A DNA stretch of 64,000 nucleotides. It comes from Quillaja saponaria (lineage: Eukaryota; Streptophyta; Magnoliopsida; Fabales; Quillajaceae). The notes beneath the pieces are model-generated. The model did not search any database, was not told the origin of the DNA, and worked only from the letters and a program-made list of their open reading frames with translations. The stretch lies in the NCBI GenBank assembly GCA_029379385.1, contig CM055611.1, positions 19,290,062 through 19,354,061 on the forward strand, written 5' to 3'. A program made the translations under genes and the position numbers. Each line of letters begins with the position of its first letter. Position 1 is the first letter of the stretch. Shown piece by piece: positions 47,059 through 60,600 of the stretch.

Positions 47059-50000
47059 ATGGCGAATTTCCCAATTCCACTCTACAATTTAACAACCAAG
47101 AAACTCAACAGATTATCCAATCTCTACTGCCTCATCTTAACCACCGTCATCTGCACTGTCTTTTACCTCATTGGTCTCTGGCAACACTCCGCCCGCACAC
47201 CCTCTGTTTCAGCCGGATTCCTCGCCGCCGATTTCCCTTGCTCCCTCCCTAACTCCACCGTCAAATCAACCCATAAACCGATAAAGACAAACCTCGATTT
47301 CTCGGCTCGCCACTATGCTCATGACCCACCTCCCACGACGGCGCGTGTCCTCCACTTTCCTCCCTGCAACCAATCGCTTACCGAATACACACCCTGCGAG
47401 GACGTGCGGAGGTCACTTCGATTCGATCGGAACCAGTTAATATATCGAGAGAGACATTGTCCGGAGCCGCAGGAGGTGCTCACCTGTCGTGTTCCAGCTC
47501 CGCACGGATATAAAGTACCGTTCCGGTGGCCGGAGAGTCGGGACTCGGTCTGGTTCGCTAACGTGCCGCACAAGGAATTGACAGTTGAAAAGAAGAAGCA
47601 GAACTGGGTCAAGTACGATGGTGACCGGTTCAGATTCCCCGGTGGCGGAACCATGTTTCCTCGTGGTGCCAAAGCTTACATTGACGAGATCGGGAAGCTC
47701 ATCAATCTCAATGACGGGTCGATCAGAACCGCCATTGATACCGGTTGCGGGGTATGTGAATAAATTTTCATTTTCTCTTTCATGAATTTAAACCGGTGAC
47801 AAATTTCAACACGCTAACCCCTCATGTCAATCGTTGCACGTTTGTAAAAATTTGTGACTTTTATTCTGGCCTTAGGTTGCAAGTTGGGGAGCTTACCTTC
47901 TCTCCAAGAACATCCTAACAATGTCATTTGCACCAAGGGATACCCATGAAGCTCAGGTCCAATTTGCTCTTGAAAGAGGAGTTCCTGCATTGATTGGTGT
48001 TTTTGCTTCAAATAGGCTTCCTTACCCTTCTAGGGCCTTTGACATGGCTCACTGCTCACGTTGCCTCATTCCCTGGGGCAAGTATGGTAAGTAAATACAA
48101 ATCCTCCATTGCAATGCTCAAGTTTTATGTGGTGAGATAGTTAAATGTGGAAACTAAAATCTCTTTTTTTGTTGGTTGAGCAGATGGGATTTACTTAACT
48201 GAAGTTGATCGAGTATTACGTCCTGGTGGGTATTGGATTCTGTCTGGGCCACCAATAAATTGGGAGAGACACTGGAAAGGATGGGGAAGAACGCGTGAGG
48301 ATCTTAAAGCAGAACAAGATTTAATTGAGAAAGTAGCAAAGAGTTTATGCTGGAAGAAATTGACACAGAAGGCTGACCTTACCATATGGCAGAAACCCAC
48401 TAATCATATCCACTGCAAGATAACCCGGAAGGTGATCAAGCATCCTCCGTTCTGCGAAGCTCGGGATCCAGACAAGGCATGGTAATGTCATATTTATCTT
48501 TCTAAGTTTTAAAAAATGACATGTTTCAAAATACTTGAATTTGAAAAAAAATTCTTGTATTTGAAGAAAGTTATGAGTGGGACTGATAATTTGAGTAGCT
48601 AGTTCTTTCCTATGGTACTCGTCTCTTCATTTAGACCTGGCTATCGTGGGGGTATCCAAACAAATAGAAAAAGCAAATTCTTCATGCTTGCAAGGAAAGA
48701 ACACTTCAGGAAGTGATACCAAAACCAGATAAATTGTAAAGGCAGTAAACTAGATGTCATTCTATGACAGAACGGCTTAAATGAGTCAGTTCTCTATCTA
48801 TCTAACCACCTAAGCTCATGTCTTGACACATTTAGGTATGCCTTCTAAGTTCTAACCACCTACACTTTTAGTCCTGCCTAGTTTCATACTCCACGTTTTT
48901 GGGTCCCTGAGAATCAACTTAGAGCCAAAGACTGCTTTACTCGCCTATCAAATGAATACTTGTTTTCTTCATGCAAATATTTCGAATTGCTGACGCTGAA
49001 TCTTTCACTCTGCAGGTACACTAAAATGGAGACCTGCTTAACCCCACTTCCTGAGGCATCTGACCTAAGAGAAGTTGCTGGTGGGCAGTTGCCTAATTGG
49101 CCAAAGAGGCTTACTTCAGTCCCTCCAAGAATTAGAAGTGGAAGTTTGGAAGGAATAACTACTGATCTCTTCAGAGAAAATACAGAGTTATGGAAAAAGA
49201 GAGTGGAACATTATAAGGCCATGGATCATCAGCTAGCAGAACGCGGTAGATACCGTAATTTGCTTGATATGAATTCTTTCTTGGGAGGTTTTGCAGCAGC
49301 ACTAGTCAATGAACCAGTGTGGGTTCTGAATGTTGTCCCTGTTGAGGCTGAGATCAATACTCTTGGTGTAATCTACGAACGTGGATTGATCGGAACCTAC
49401 CAAAACTGGTATGCTTTTCTTTCGCTTGATGTGAGCCTTGATTAAAGGTTAATCAAAGGCATGCACACATCGAAGCAAGTTGATTTTAAAGTAGCTTTTC
49501 TACGTGCTTTTTAACTTAGTTATCTTTTCCAATGATGATTTAGTAGTGTTCAAGTAATGCATAAAGATTTCCTTCTAATTGCTTTTAAACAAACAATTTA
49601 AATTAAGAGAAGCTCTATTTCCACGGTACAGAGGCTACTTCCACGCAGCCCTTTTCTTGAAACACTAGTGGGAAACAACCTCGATTTCCCGTAAATTAAT
49701 AGCATACCCACTAATTATGGCTGCTTTTTAAGTAACTTCCAAACGAGTATCATTTTTAATGCTTCACTACAAACAACAAACTTTTCCTTTAAAGTTATCC
49801 TTAACGAACTTAAAAAATCAATAAACTTCTATTGCAGTTTTGACTATGTCTTTTGTATTCTATCAGGTGTGAGGCCATGTCTACTTATCCACGATCTTAT
49901 GACTTCATACATGCGGACTCAGTTTTTAGCCTCTACAGGGACAGGTAATGTCAACTGCACAATAAACATCCCCATGTCCTGCGTAATAATAAAGTGACTG

Positions 50001-50374
50001 GTTTTTAGTGTTGTTGGTGCAGCAATGGTTTTCTATAATTGCTTTGGAAGTGTTTGTTGTGTTTTTCAATATTTTAAAAATAACAGATATACCTGTATTC
50101 TGATTGTTTCATAATTATGTGAAGCAGATGTAATACGGAGCACATTCTTTTAGAGATGGATCGGATTCTACGGCCGGAAGGTAGCATAGTTTTCCGGGAT
50201 GACGTAGATACTGTGCTGAAGATCAAGACCATCTTAGAGGAAATGCAGTATGATAGCAGAATTGTAGACCATGAGAAGGGACCTTACCAAACAGAGAAGA
50301 TTTTGTTAGCAGTCAAGCAGTATTGGACAGCTCTAGCCCCTGGCCTGAATCAGGAAAGAAGCAGACCTTCCTAG
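47059..50374 (+). CDS. PMT15: Golgi putative methyltransferase, QUA2/PMT family (PMT15-like)
   Basis: Exons 47059-47751, 47876-48086, 48184-48481, 49016-49408, 49867-49944 and 50128-50374 join in frame to 639 aa. A short cytosolic N-terminus is followed by one signal-anchor helix (about residues 22-43, [20 protein letters not shown]), giving the type II topology of Golgi enzymes. The luminal part has the family landmarks [58 protein letters not shown] and the SAM-binding [15 protein letters not shown], split by intron 1. Then come [29 protein letters not shown] and a second half with [16 protein letters not shown] and MDRILRPEG. Relatives such as QUA2 affect homogalacturonan methylation and cell adhesion; the substrate here is inferred to be a wall polysaccharide. 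All introns are GT-AG. The paralogue call (PMT15 against PMT16-18) leans on neighbouring genes. Confidence 0.93.
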
Positions 50375-51241
50375 TGCCTCTCGACTAATATTTTTCACTT
50401 ATTTCTTTTTACTGAAACACTGATTCTTTTTAGACCCGCTTTTTTTGGTGCTAATTGCAAAGAAAAACATTTCTATGCAACAAACTAGCAGGTACCAGAG
50501 TGAATATGATCTACTTGTCCGGCTGCAAAATAAGATAAAGATACTATTTCCTTTTTCGCCTGAATTCTTGGCATAGATCTAAGTTACAATCCCCTGATCC
50601 AACGAAAAAGATGATCTTTGGTTTTTGACAGTTTCGGGATGAAAGCCAAACTGCTCTACAACAATCAGAGTGATTCAGTTCAACCTTCAAAGTTTAAGTT
50701 CTAAATTTGAAGAGGGCGGTCTGCAGCTCCACTGTAAACTGGGGCTGCGTATAAGACTTCAAAAATTCATCAGACTCTTCCCTTGATCACAAACTTTATA
50801 GCCCAAATTAGACGGTGCATAAAAGAAGTATTAAGAAAATACAGTATATCCGATGTTTGCTGATCTCAAATATCACCCCAACAATTTTTATGTCAGAATT
50901 GGAAAATGTGGTCAGCAAATAGAAAAACAACCTTAACCAGATAACGAAGCCATAAATTGGCAACGTTGGTAGCCCATATATGATAGATCTGAAGACTAGA
51001 AGTTTTGGCAAGGAATAATAGGAGAAAAATAAGAAAAGAAGAAAAGGGACGATTTATAAGATTGTTATCATATTTGACGTGCTATACGACATCTGCAAAC
51101 CTATATGCATCCTATATTAAAATATTGATTCAGTTTGTTCCTGTTCAATCTCTGAATCAACCTATCAAGGTAACCTCTCTGAGGTCCAGCAAATCTATCG
51201 ATGCAGACAATGAAAACTTACAACAAAATTAGGCAACTGTA
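50375..51241. other. Convergent intergenic region, PMT15-like to UBX gene
   Basis: Contains the 3' UTRs of both neighbours. Nothing else was recognised. Confidence 0.55.
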
Positions 51242-54200
51242 CTAAATCAACTCCAAAAAGAAAGCTTCCTGCTTGCTGGCCAAGACTATTTCTCCCAAAG
51301 TTAATGAGCCGTCATCAACACTGTAAGCACGTCGGGGATATGACCTGACCTGTATATCATAATCAAAATGAACGGGCACTAAATTAAATTGAAAATGTAA
51401 TAGCTAACAAGTAGGAAACGGAAAAAAAAGATAATAGTAGTAACTAATTGAAAAGAATCTCTGAAAAACAATGACCTTAGATCAAACGCCTTAAGACTGC
51501 CTAGCTTTAGGTGATTATTAAGGTGACTCAACTAGAATCGACTTAATTTATTACAACAAACAAGTTTCCTATATTCCTAATGTCATCCATATCTAATAGA
51601 ATATCACTCAAAAGAATTGATAAACTATTGCTTTTGTTAATAGAACTTTTAGGAGGTAAGCACTATTTCCTAGGCTACTTCCATGGATACTAAAACAATT
51701 ATAAAGCTCAATATGAGTGTCTTGAGCAAGTAGTATCTCTAAGCCCTGAGCCTCCCTGATCATAGGCAGCTGTAAACACTCACATATGTGACTTGACAAA
51801 ACAAAAATCTCACTACTGCAAGCAATTAAGTATTGCCTTGCTGCACATATTGTGTAACAGTATATATGTTTCATCAAGTTATAACATTGAACAGATAGCA
51901 AAATTGTGGTAAGCATTAGGTCCCCTATTTACCATAGCAAAAACACAATTAGACAGGGAAAAGACACTTACAACTCTATAAGTGCCAGGATTCACTGCTC
52001 CACCAAGATCAATGAAATCAAAGAGAAGCTACACATGGAAAAACCATAGTCAGTTGAAGCAATAAAATGTGCATGCAAACTTCTAGTCTAATGTAAAACT
52101 AAATCACTGCACTCTGCGATGCTTGCTATCTCCACCTATAATAATGAAACCAGAAAAAAGCTACATCCAGCAAGAAAAATGCATGACACTTCTAAAAGCC
52201 TTAGTAATATTATATTACTGCACATGTCTAAATTACATTCATATAAATCAACACAAAAAAGGAGGAGGAGGAGATAGATGTTAACATTTATATCTTAATC
52301 ATATATTTTTGTAGAATAAAATGAATTTCTTAACTGAGATGTAAGTTTCTTCTGTCCTCCAACTTTCAGCGAAAGAACATGGAAAGTTAGGAAGTTAAAT
52401 GTGACTGTATAAACAGCTATTTTCAATGGATATCATGGACTGCTATAGAGCAATAAACCTATTTGATCTCATTAATCATTTTAAGAATTAATAAGATTAT
52501 TTAGAGAAACCTCAAACGTATACACCCTTTTCCATGAAAAAAAAAAGTTTAAACCTGAAGTTTGTTAGACTTTAGAAAGCAGCGGCCTAGGCGGCTTCCA
52601 TCTGGCATCCGGATAGCAACATTTACAGAATTCTCATCATCTAAAGGTGGTTCCTTTGGAAGTAAATCTTCTTTCGCAGCAGGTATTCTCTTCAATTCCT
52701 GCAATTAGAGAGACGCATGCAAACGTTTACACAAACATAGGTAAAAAAAGGTCCAGCTGTGGACTTGAACAGATATGGCAGTTCCTTTCTTCTCATCAGA
52801 ATCACAAATACTTTATTATGAATTCAACCACATATCTAAGGAAGAGATCATCTTGATGTATTAAGAAGATAAACAAATAATTTTAAAATTGGCAATTGAA
52901 GGTAATAAATCCCAAATCTTCCTATTTTAAAGAGTAAAAGGGTAATCTTTATGCCTTTCATACCATCAGCTTCAATATGCTAAAATCCATATTTTAGATA
53001 ATCGAATATAGAGATTACTAGTGAAGCTGGCATGATTATATTGGCTCATAGCACATAACCAGTGACAGCCTAACAATTTGAAATCCATAAGCCATAGTTT
53101 CCAACCTGTCCCAGTAACCAAGAAACTCGGTAAGATCAAATCTCACAAAGTTCTGACATGGTGCTTATTTCTTGTGATTTTATTCTCATTGGTTTCCATG
53201 TTTTAAAAAAGTTTCTAAACAAGATTCCTTATAGCTATCAGCACAAGATAAGACCATTGACAAAAAAAGGCTATCAGGAATTATAAGGACAGTAATCATG
53301 TAAATTAGAAATATATATATATTCTTTTAAGTAAAGGAAGTTTCACATCTGAAACTTATAGGAAAAATCATAATTAAAATAAGGAAGTGCTTTACAGCTT
53401 ACATAGCAGAAAGAAGAAAATTTTTGCAGTTCAGAAACTAAGAAACTGAATGGAAAAATTACCTCTCTTTCAAGCATCTTGCCTGATTTTTCTTTCTTTG
53501 AGCAATGAGCTTCAGCTTCTTGTAAAGTATTCGCTTCCTTTTCTCTGTCAGCCAGCAGGGATGCAAGATACTCCTTATTCTGCATGATATTGAACACGTC
53601 ATATCATTATACCACAGAGCATACCAGTATAAAGTCAATGACTGCCAGCAAGAAGTTAATACCTGTTGTTCTCTAAGCAACCTTGCAGCTGTAAGAGAAG
53701 TTGATAGGGGGCTGGATGAAGGCTGCAGGGGACGGTCTGTTTTTTCTGGACCACCTTGTATATGTGGTGTAGACGAAAAGTCCTTAGAAGTCTTTTCATA
53801 TATTTCACCAAAAAGTGCATTCTCAAGCAAAAGTGCTTCATTAAGCTCTTCAGAAGAAATTCCACCCCACTTCATTGCAAGAGAGGCAATAAATTAATCA
53901 GTATAACAATCATTTTAATGCAGGGCCAACTGATATTTTAATCAAGAGGGGCAAATCAAAAGAGTAGCCGAAAGACAACAATATTAATTCTTTAAAAGCT
54001 TCTTAACAATGTAGTATTAGGGGTTATTATATATACTCATTGGAAAACCTAATGACATAAAAGGTAAATCTAGAGCCCTAATAAAAAGAAAACCTAATAA
54101 CATAAAGATAAATCTAGAGTCCTACTAAAAAGGATATTAATAACTCCCAATAATACTAAAATACTACAAATTTATCCTTAATTCTAATATTACAAAATTC

Positions 54201-56371
54201 AAATACAATTAAATCATAAGTCCTATTATTTCGTTTTCCATTACTTTTTCTTTTGCATGTGTGCTGTTACAAGTGTTGCATTCTGAATACTACCTCCTCA
54301 AAGTGATTTCCAGTGTCACTGGTCAACTGATGAGTGACAAGTGGTTGTGATGCATTTTTGGCTCCAATTTGATTTGATGAATTTCCTGGCTGTAAGTTAA
54401 AAATGTAACCTTGTCAGAACAGACATGATTGCCTTCCTGTGGGACAATCAGTATATATCCATTGTAAGAAGCCTTAAATTTTTCCTAGTTTTCAGATTTT
54501 TGTATTGTTTTATATTCAATATTCGTGCCTAATCCGCACAGTGGATGAAAATCTAACTATGCTATAAAGGTTCCAAAAAAAAAAAAGAACAGAGAAGGAA
54601 ATATCAGACTGAAATAACAAGAAGATGTAAGAACCTTTAAGGACAATGAAAGTGCAAGTGCCAAATCATCATCTTCTTGCTGAAGTTGATCTTGAGGAGT
54701 TCCAATAGCAGATGAATCCTGCAACGATATAAATAACAAGCACAAAAAACATCAAAAAACACACTTACGTACAAGATCAGAATGATGAAAGGAACTGCAG
54801 CATTATATCATACGTCCAAAGCACTATATTGCCTGCTCAGATAATGCTCCCTGTTCTCCTGCTTTGAAGCACGTATTGCAGCCTGAATCATTTCTTCCTC
54901 TATATCATTTCCATATCCATCTGAGGTGTGCATATCATTAATTTCTCGACCATGGGATGATGAATTTCCAGTCATATTCTCATTTGTAGGGCTCAATCCT
55001 ACATGATGAAACTGCTCAAATGGACCACTCGACTCCAAAGGAACCCCTCTCACCATTGCTGGATGTGAACCATGTGGTGAATGACTGTTAGAAGCAGAAG
55101 CCCCAAGTCTGTTATAGATTTCTCTCCTATAATTTGGGTCAAGTAGAAGTGAAGGCCTAAATCTTCTAGCAGCAGATAGTAGAGGTAAAAGTCCACGTGA
55201 TCCAACTTGATTATGATTATTCATTTCCCCGGGGTAGTACCGCGGGTCAGCAGCAGGGAAACTTGGATTTGAACTGAAAAGAAGAGAACCAAAACAACGA
55301 AAGATCAGAGATTCCAACAGTATATGAAGTTAGTTTGAATATTTAGTTGCCAAGAAGGATACTAAAATATAAATGAATAAAATGGAAGAAAATTGAAGAT
55401 TTTAAATGTACTACAATGACATACATGTGCCTGTCCCCTTCCCTCATATATGAATTCACAGCTTCATTGAGATTGCCTCCAAATTCCTGATTAAATCAAA
55501 ATATTTAAGAAATAATAAAGATTCTGCACTTACACTGAAAATGGAACATATTTAACTTCAGCAAAAAATACAAAGGTACTTCAATTTTTTCACCATCCCA
55601 TAAACACAACTAATTTGCCAGTGAACAACAGAAGCTTTCAGTTTTAATTAATCTATTATGAAAATTCCAAATTTTCCTTTAAAGAATACCAGATGCTTGA
55701 CATTTTCCAAAACATGAAATGGCTGATAATGTGACAACGTGAACAATCACAAAACCTCCATTACTCTCTCTAGAGCTCCATTCTATCAATCTTTCAACTC
55801 CCATCAAATTAGCAAACAGAACAAACAAACAAACAAAAAAAACTATGGAATGTCCACAAATATAGCCAAACAAGAAGGATTATTAAGGAAAGAAGAGTCT
55901 ACATACAGAAATCCTATTTATAGAAGAGAAAAAAGGAAAAAAAAAGAAAAAGATAAAAGCAGATTAAATCATACTAAAGTTATATCCAACGTGATTAACT
56001 CCATTTCAACATATGCGTAACACATTTCAAATATAAAATAGTAAACAATGGATCCCGTGAAAACCGATAAAATAAAACATAGAAAACCTAAAAGAGTAAA
56101 CATACAGTGGTTCTTGATATTAAAAAAAATAAAATTAACCATTTCAAAAATCCAAGAATGCACTAAATAATATTAGCTCATACAATCTTTGGCAACAGGT
56201 TGTAAAAATTGAAGGAAACAAATGGATAAATCATATCTATGAAAAACTAAAATTGAAGACGAAAATGGCTCGTCAAGAAAAATGCACCTCCAATTTTCGA
56301 ACAGAGACGAACTCAGATGCGCCGGTGATACTCATAAATGTGTGGATCGCATCCCGCGTCGGCGTCGCCAT
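51242..56371 (-). CDS. UBX-domain protein with two UIM motifs (CDC48 adaptor)
   Basis: Ten minus-strand exons join in frame to 472 aa: 56288-56371, 55425-55486, 54814-55273, 54635-54718, 54294-54389, 53663-53869, 53463-53579, 52555-52698, 51972-52028 and 51242-51349. The N-terminus (about 1-48) is a UBA-like helical unit: [17 protein letters not shown], then [14 protein letters not shown]. Two ubiquitin-interacting motifs follow, [15 protein letters not shown] (about 174-188) and [15 protein letters not shown] (about 216-230). [21 protein letters not shown] then leads into a charged, probably coiled-coil stretch. The UBX fold (about 386-470) has [26 protein letters not shown], a YPRRAYS loop in place of canonical FPR, and [19 protein letters not shown]. 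Such proteins link ubiquitinated clients to CDC48/p97. The closest match recalled is Arabidopsis At4g00752. All introns are GT-AG. Confidence 0.92.
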
Positions 56372-57665
56372 GGTCGCCGATTTTAAGAGAAATGTTTCTT
56401 GCCGGATCGAGAAAGAGACAGAGAGTGTGTGTGTGTGAAGCAGTACACTAGTACCGTCTTGATTTTGGAATCTTTTATCTTTGACAATGCAGATATAAAT
56501 TGCAAAAGGTCTGAAAATGCGCGCCCTTTATTCAACTTTTTTTTTTTTTTATAAAATATGAACTTACTTGATTACCCAACGGTGCAAGAAGAGCGACTTA
56601 GCAATCCTTATCTTCGACACGTGGTAGTCTGGAATTCATACACGTAACCCGAATAATTGTTCCCCTTGCTCCTACGCTTGGTAATTGTTTTTGGATAAAG
56701 ATCCTCTCGATGTAAAAAAAGAACAACTAGCTTGGAAAAGCTAATGTTCATTTATTAACAACTAGCTACGAAAAGTTAGGGTTTTGCAAAAAATTGGGAA
56801 TCACCCGGATTGACCCGATTAAACTTGACAATTCAATAATTTCAAATCTTAATTTGGGTGATGTTATCTTAGGTCCGATCATTTATATAGGTGAAATAAT
56901 TTTAATTTTATGACACTCGACTCATTTAAATTTAATGAATAATATTAAAATATTTTTATAAAAATAAAACATAAGCCAAAATATTTTAATACTTAACACA
57001 TAAATATAAAATTCAACTCAATATTTATTCACATTAATTTTTAGCATTTCATATTTATTATGAATTTAAATTTATGTTAAATATATATTATAATAAATTA
57101 TATTTATCTTATTGTAATATTTTTATTAAATTTATAATGCTTAGAAACTTCATTTTATGTTTATTTTTAGCTTAAAAAATTCTAATTTGATTTTTTTATT
57201 TTTGATTAATAATAGGTAATAAATTATTTTATAATATAATTTATAAATAAAAAGTCTAATCCATTTGAACTTGATGACTTATCTGAATTTTTAACTGGAT
57301 GAACCGTCCACCCAATTTTTAACTTCGTATGATTTTCGTCAATTTAACTTGATCTGGATAAAAAATTTTCAAACCCAATTCATCGCTGGTTTGGGCACTC
57401 CCGATTAAAGTAATTAATTTTATTTTATTTTCTAGTACTTCATCCAATCTTTTAGATCCTTGAAAAGAAATGCTGCAAATGAAGTTTTTTATAAAACGAC
57501 GGGGTTTAGTTTCCTGATTTAGCAAATAGGAGTCCCACGTGCAACGCTCATGTCCTTCACCCGAAGAACTCAACAGTCCCATTGCGATTCTAATTCTAAG
57601 TTCAAACCATAAATGCCCTGGAACCTAACTTATCAGTTCTCCGGTAGGGTTTACGCATACCCGGC
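56372..57665. promoter_or_regulatory. Divergent promoter region, UBX gene and CSN1
   Basis: About 1.3 kb between start codons facing away from each other. The UBX-proximal part has a (GT)n-like tract near 56425-56438 and a G-box CACGTG at 56618-56623. The middle (about 56860-57260) is AT-rich and may be repeat-derived. The CSN1-proximal 200 bases are GC-richer. No coding exon was seen. Confidence 0.5.
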
Positions 57666-60600
57666 ATGGAAGCTGATGACCAGACATCGGGTGCTATGAT
57701 CGATGAGATCTACGCCAACGGTGGCGACGAGGAGAAGTGCCGTCGGCCAATCATCAGCGGCGAACAGCTTGACGTCGAAGCTTATGCAAGCCTCTATAAG
57801 GGTCATACAAAGATTCTGCGTCTTCTTTTTATTGCTGACCATTGCGAGAACAACCAAACGATGCAGCTTGAAGCGCTTCGCATGGTCTACGACGAGATTA
57901 AGAATGGAGAGAACACCCAGCTGTTCAGAGAAGTGGTGCAGAAAATAGATGGTAGGTTGGGAACCAATTATGGAATGGATGAGGCTTGGTGTGATATGGT
58001 TGATCGAAGGGCTGAGCAGAAGAAAGAGAAGCTTGATAATGAGCTCAATGCCTATAGGGTATGCTTCTGTAGCTTCTACATCCACTCATTTAAAATTGAC
58101 ATTCATTGGGTTTGTAACTCAAACGGAAGATTTATGACTATGATGGGGTTTGCTTTGTTTGTGTTATAGGGTCTCGTTCAGCTTGTCACGTATAACTTCC
58201 TAAAGATTATGTTTAATTTATTCTCGAGTATGATCATATATAAAACGATAGTTTTTAGCATGATTTTGTCCAACAGATACTCGCATGTATATATTCGTGT
58301 TAGGTACATGTCTGCTCATAGTTTTATGATTCATGTGCTTTTGGATGAAGTCCAAGGGGACAGTTTCAGAATGTAATTGGTACTTATACAGTACTTTCCC
58401 ATCTCAATTGATTTTGAATTGCATAGTTGCGCTAAGTTGCAGTAGTCCTGTGCTAATTCTTGCTTCAGCTTCTCTTTGACAATAATGGCATCTGGACCTG
58501 TTTTTGTAACAAGTTTTTAGGTCTTACTTGGTCACTGAATTGTACTTTACATTAATACTTGAAGTAGAGAAGCTGGACTGCAATTACACTCAGTACGAGT
58601 TTGTTGTTTCTGTGCTTGTCCTGCTGATATGCTAGTACTTCATGAATGATATCAGCTTGTGGCTTTAACCCTTTTCTCTGTGCTCACCTCTCATTTGTGT
58701 TGGTGTTGCCACTTTCCCTTATCTATTCTTTCAACTTTACAATACTGCAGACAAACTTGATAAAAGAAAGCATAAGAATGGGATACAATGATTTTGGTGA
58801 TTTTTATTATGCTCATGGTCAATTGGCGGATGCTTTTAAAAGTTATGTTCGTACTCGTGATTATTGCACTACATCAAAGCACATAATTCATATGTGTATG
58901 AGTGCTATTTTGGTCAGCATTGAGATGGGTCAATTTCCTCACGCTACGAACTATGTAAGCAAAGCAGAACAAACACCAGAGGCCCTTGATCCAGCTACAA
59001 TTGCAATGCTACGTTGTGCTGCAGGATTGGCAAACCTAGAGGCCAAAAAGTACAAGCTTGCCGCTCGAAAGGTTTGTTTCTTGGTTTAGCTTGAGTTATT
59101 CATGTTTGAGTTTTATTAATACTTTACTTCTACTCTGATTTTGACAGTTCTATGGTAATGGTGAAAATTCTATGTATTGTTATAATTGTTCCTATTCTTT
59201 TTTACTTTCTGCAATCTTAGGTTATTTATGAAAAAAAAAAAAAAAAAAAAACCTCATTTATGTGGAGGCTTGGATGAAATATTAACCAGGTGGTGTTTCT
59301 GTTCCAAGATTGTGTATTAAATAATTACTTAATTACTTACCTTGGAAGGCATTGACAAAGGGATGGAAAGAAAATTTATTCATGACAGTCATTATGCATC
59401 TTTGGGTTGTATTTCACCAAACAGTGCACTCTCAAGCAAATTTATTCCAAAATTCAAGTAAAACAACACCATAGGGCCGAACCCAAATACACAAGAGATT
59501 ATGAGGCTCACCTCCTAAAGGACCAAAAGAAAACAAAACAGTAGAAACAAACCATCTGCCATTAAAACTTGAAGCACCATTTTGTTTCTGTTTAGAAATG
59601 TTACAAATGCAAAAGCAATTACGAAGCTTGAGATTTTCCACGTATATGAAAAACTTTAACAGGATGATTAACAGTCCACCTTTTCTATATTTTCTGTCAT
59701 GTTATATGATGGTAAACTTGGTCTTTATACATAGATGCATATTCTTGGAGTACAATTTTTCAGTTTCGCATAACGAATTATGAATCTTTGTGTTGTGTAA
59801 TTTTTAAATGATTGGTTTAGTAAACATTTTGTTGGCTTTAGGTTGAGCAGAATTTCCCTTTTATATAGATCATGGTCAGTGATTTTCATTGTGCAATGAA
59901 TTTCACATACCTAGTCACGTGACGAACTATCATGCCATTTTGCTTTCTACTATTATTGCATGAGCTGGACAAAACTGTATTTGACTTTCAAGTTTCACTA
60001 TCATTATTGTTTAACTTTGACAATTCTTTGTCTTTCTCATTTGTGCAGTTTCTGGAAACCGGTCAAGTGCTGGGAAATAATTACAATGAAGTCATTGCAC
60101 CTCAAGATGTTGCAACTTATGGTGGACTTTGTGCACTTGCAACTTTTGATCGAACAGAGCTGAAGGCAAGTCCTCTTATAATTTAGTTGTGACAATCATG
60201 TTTCTTGAGAACCTTGATGCTACATCTAGTAGATCACTTTCTGACATGATCTTTTCATTTGGCAGAATAAAGTTATAGACAATCTGAGCTTCCGGAATTT
60301 CTTAGAGTTAGTGCCTGAAGTAAGGGAGCTTATAAATGATTTTTATTCAAGGTAAAGGTAACTCTATATACTTCTGTGATTTCTTTAGTTGTTGACCTAC
60401 TTCATCTATTCTTGGGGTGCGTTGCTGCATTTTATTCTACCTTTCTGTAAATAACATACGAATGGCAGAAATTCTTTATGAGTCTCCAAGTGGAGAAGTC
60501 AGAAGTGTGTGATACAGCAGAAGAAATTGAGTGAAATTTCTCTTTGGTGGCACTTCGCTTCATATTTGACAAGACGAAAATAAAAAAAATCATGAAGCAT

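Noticed and set aside
53801..53831. Idea that the UBX exon itself was copied from the CSN1 intron
   Set aside because: The UBX exon is in frame, family-conserved and splice-bounded, so it is the ancestral-looking copy. Only the intronic fragment needs explaining.
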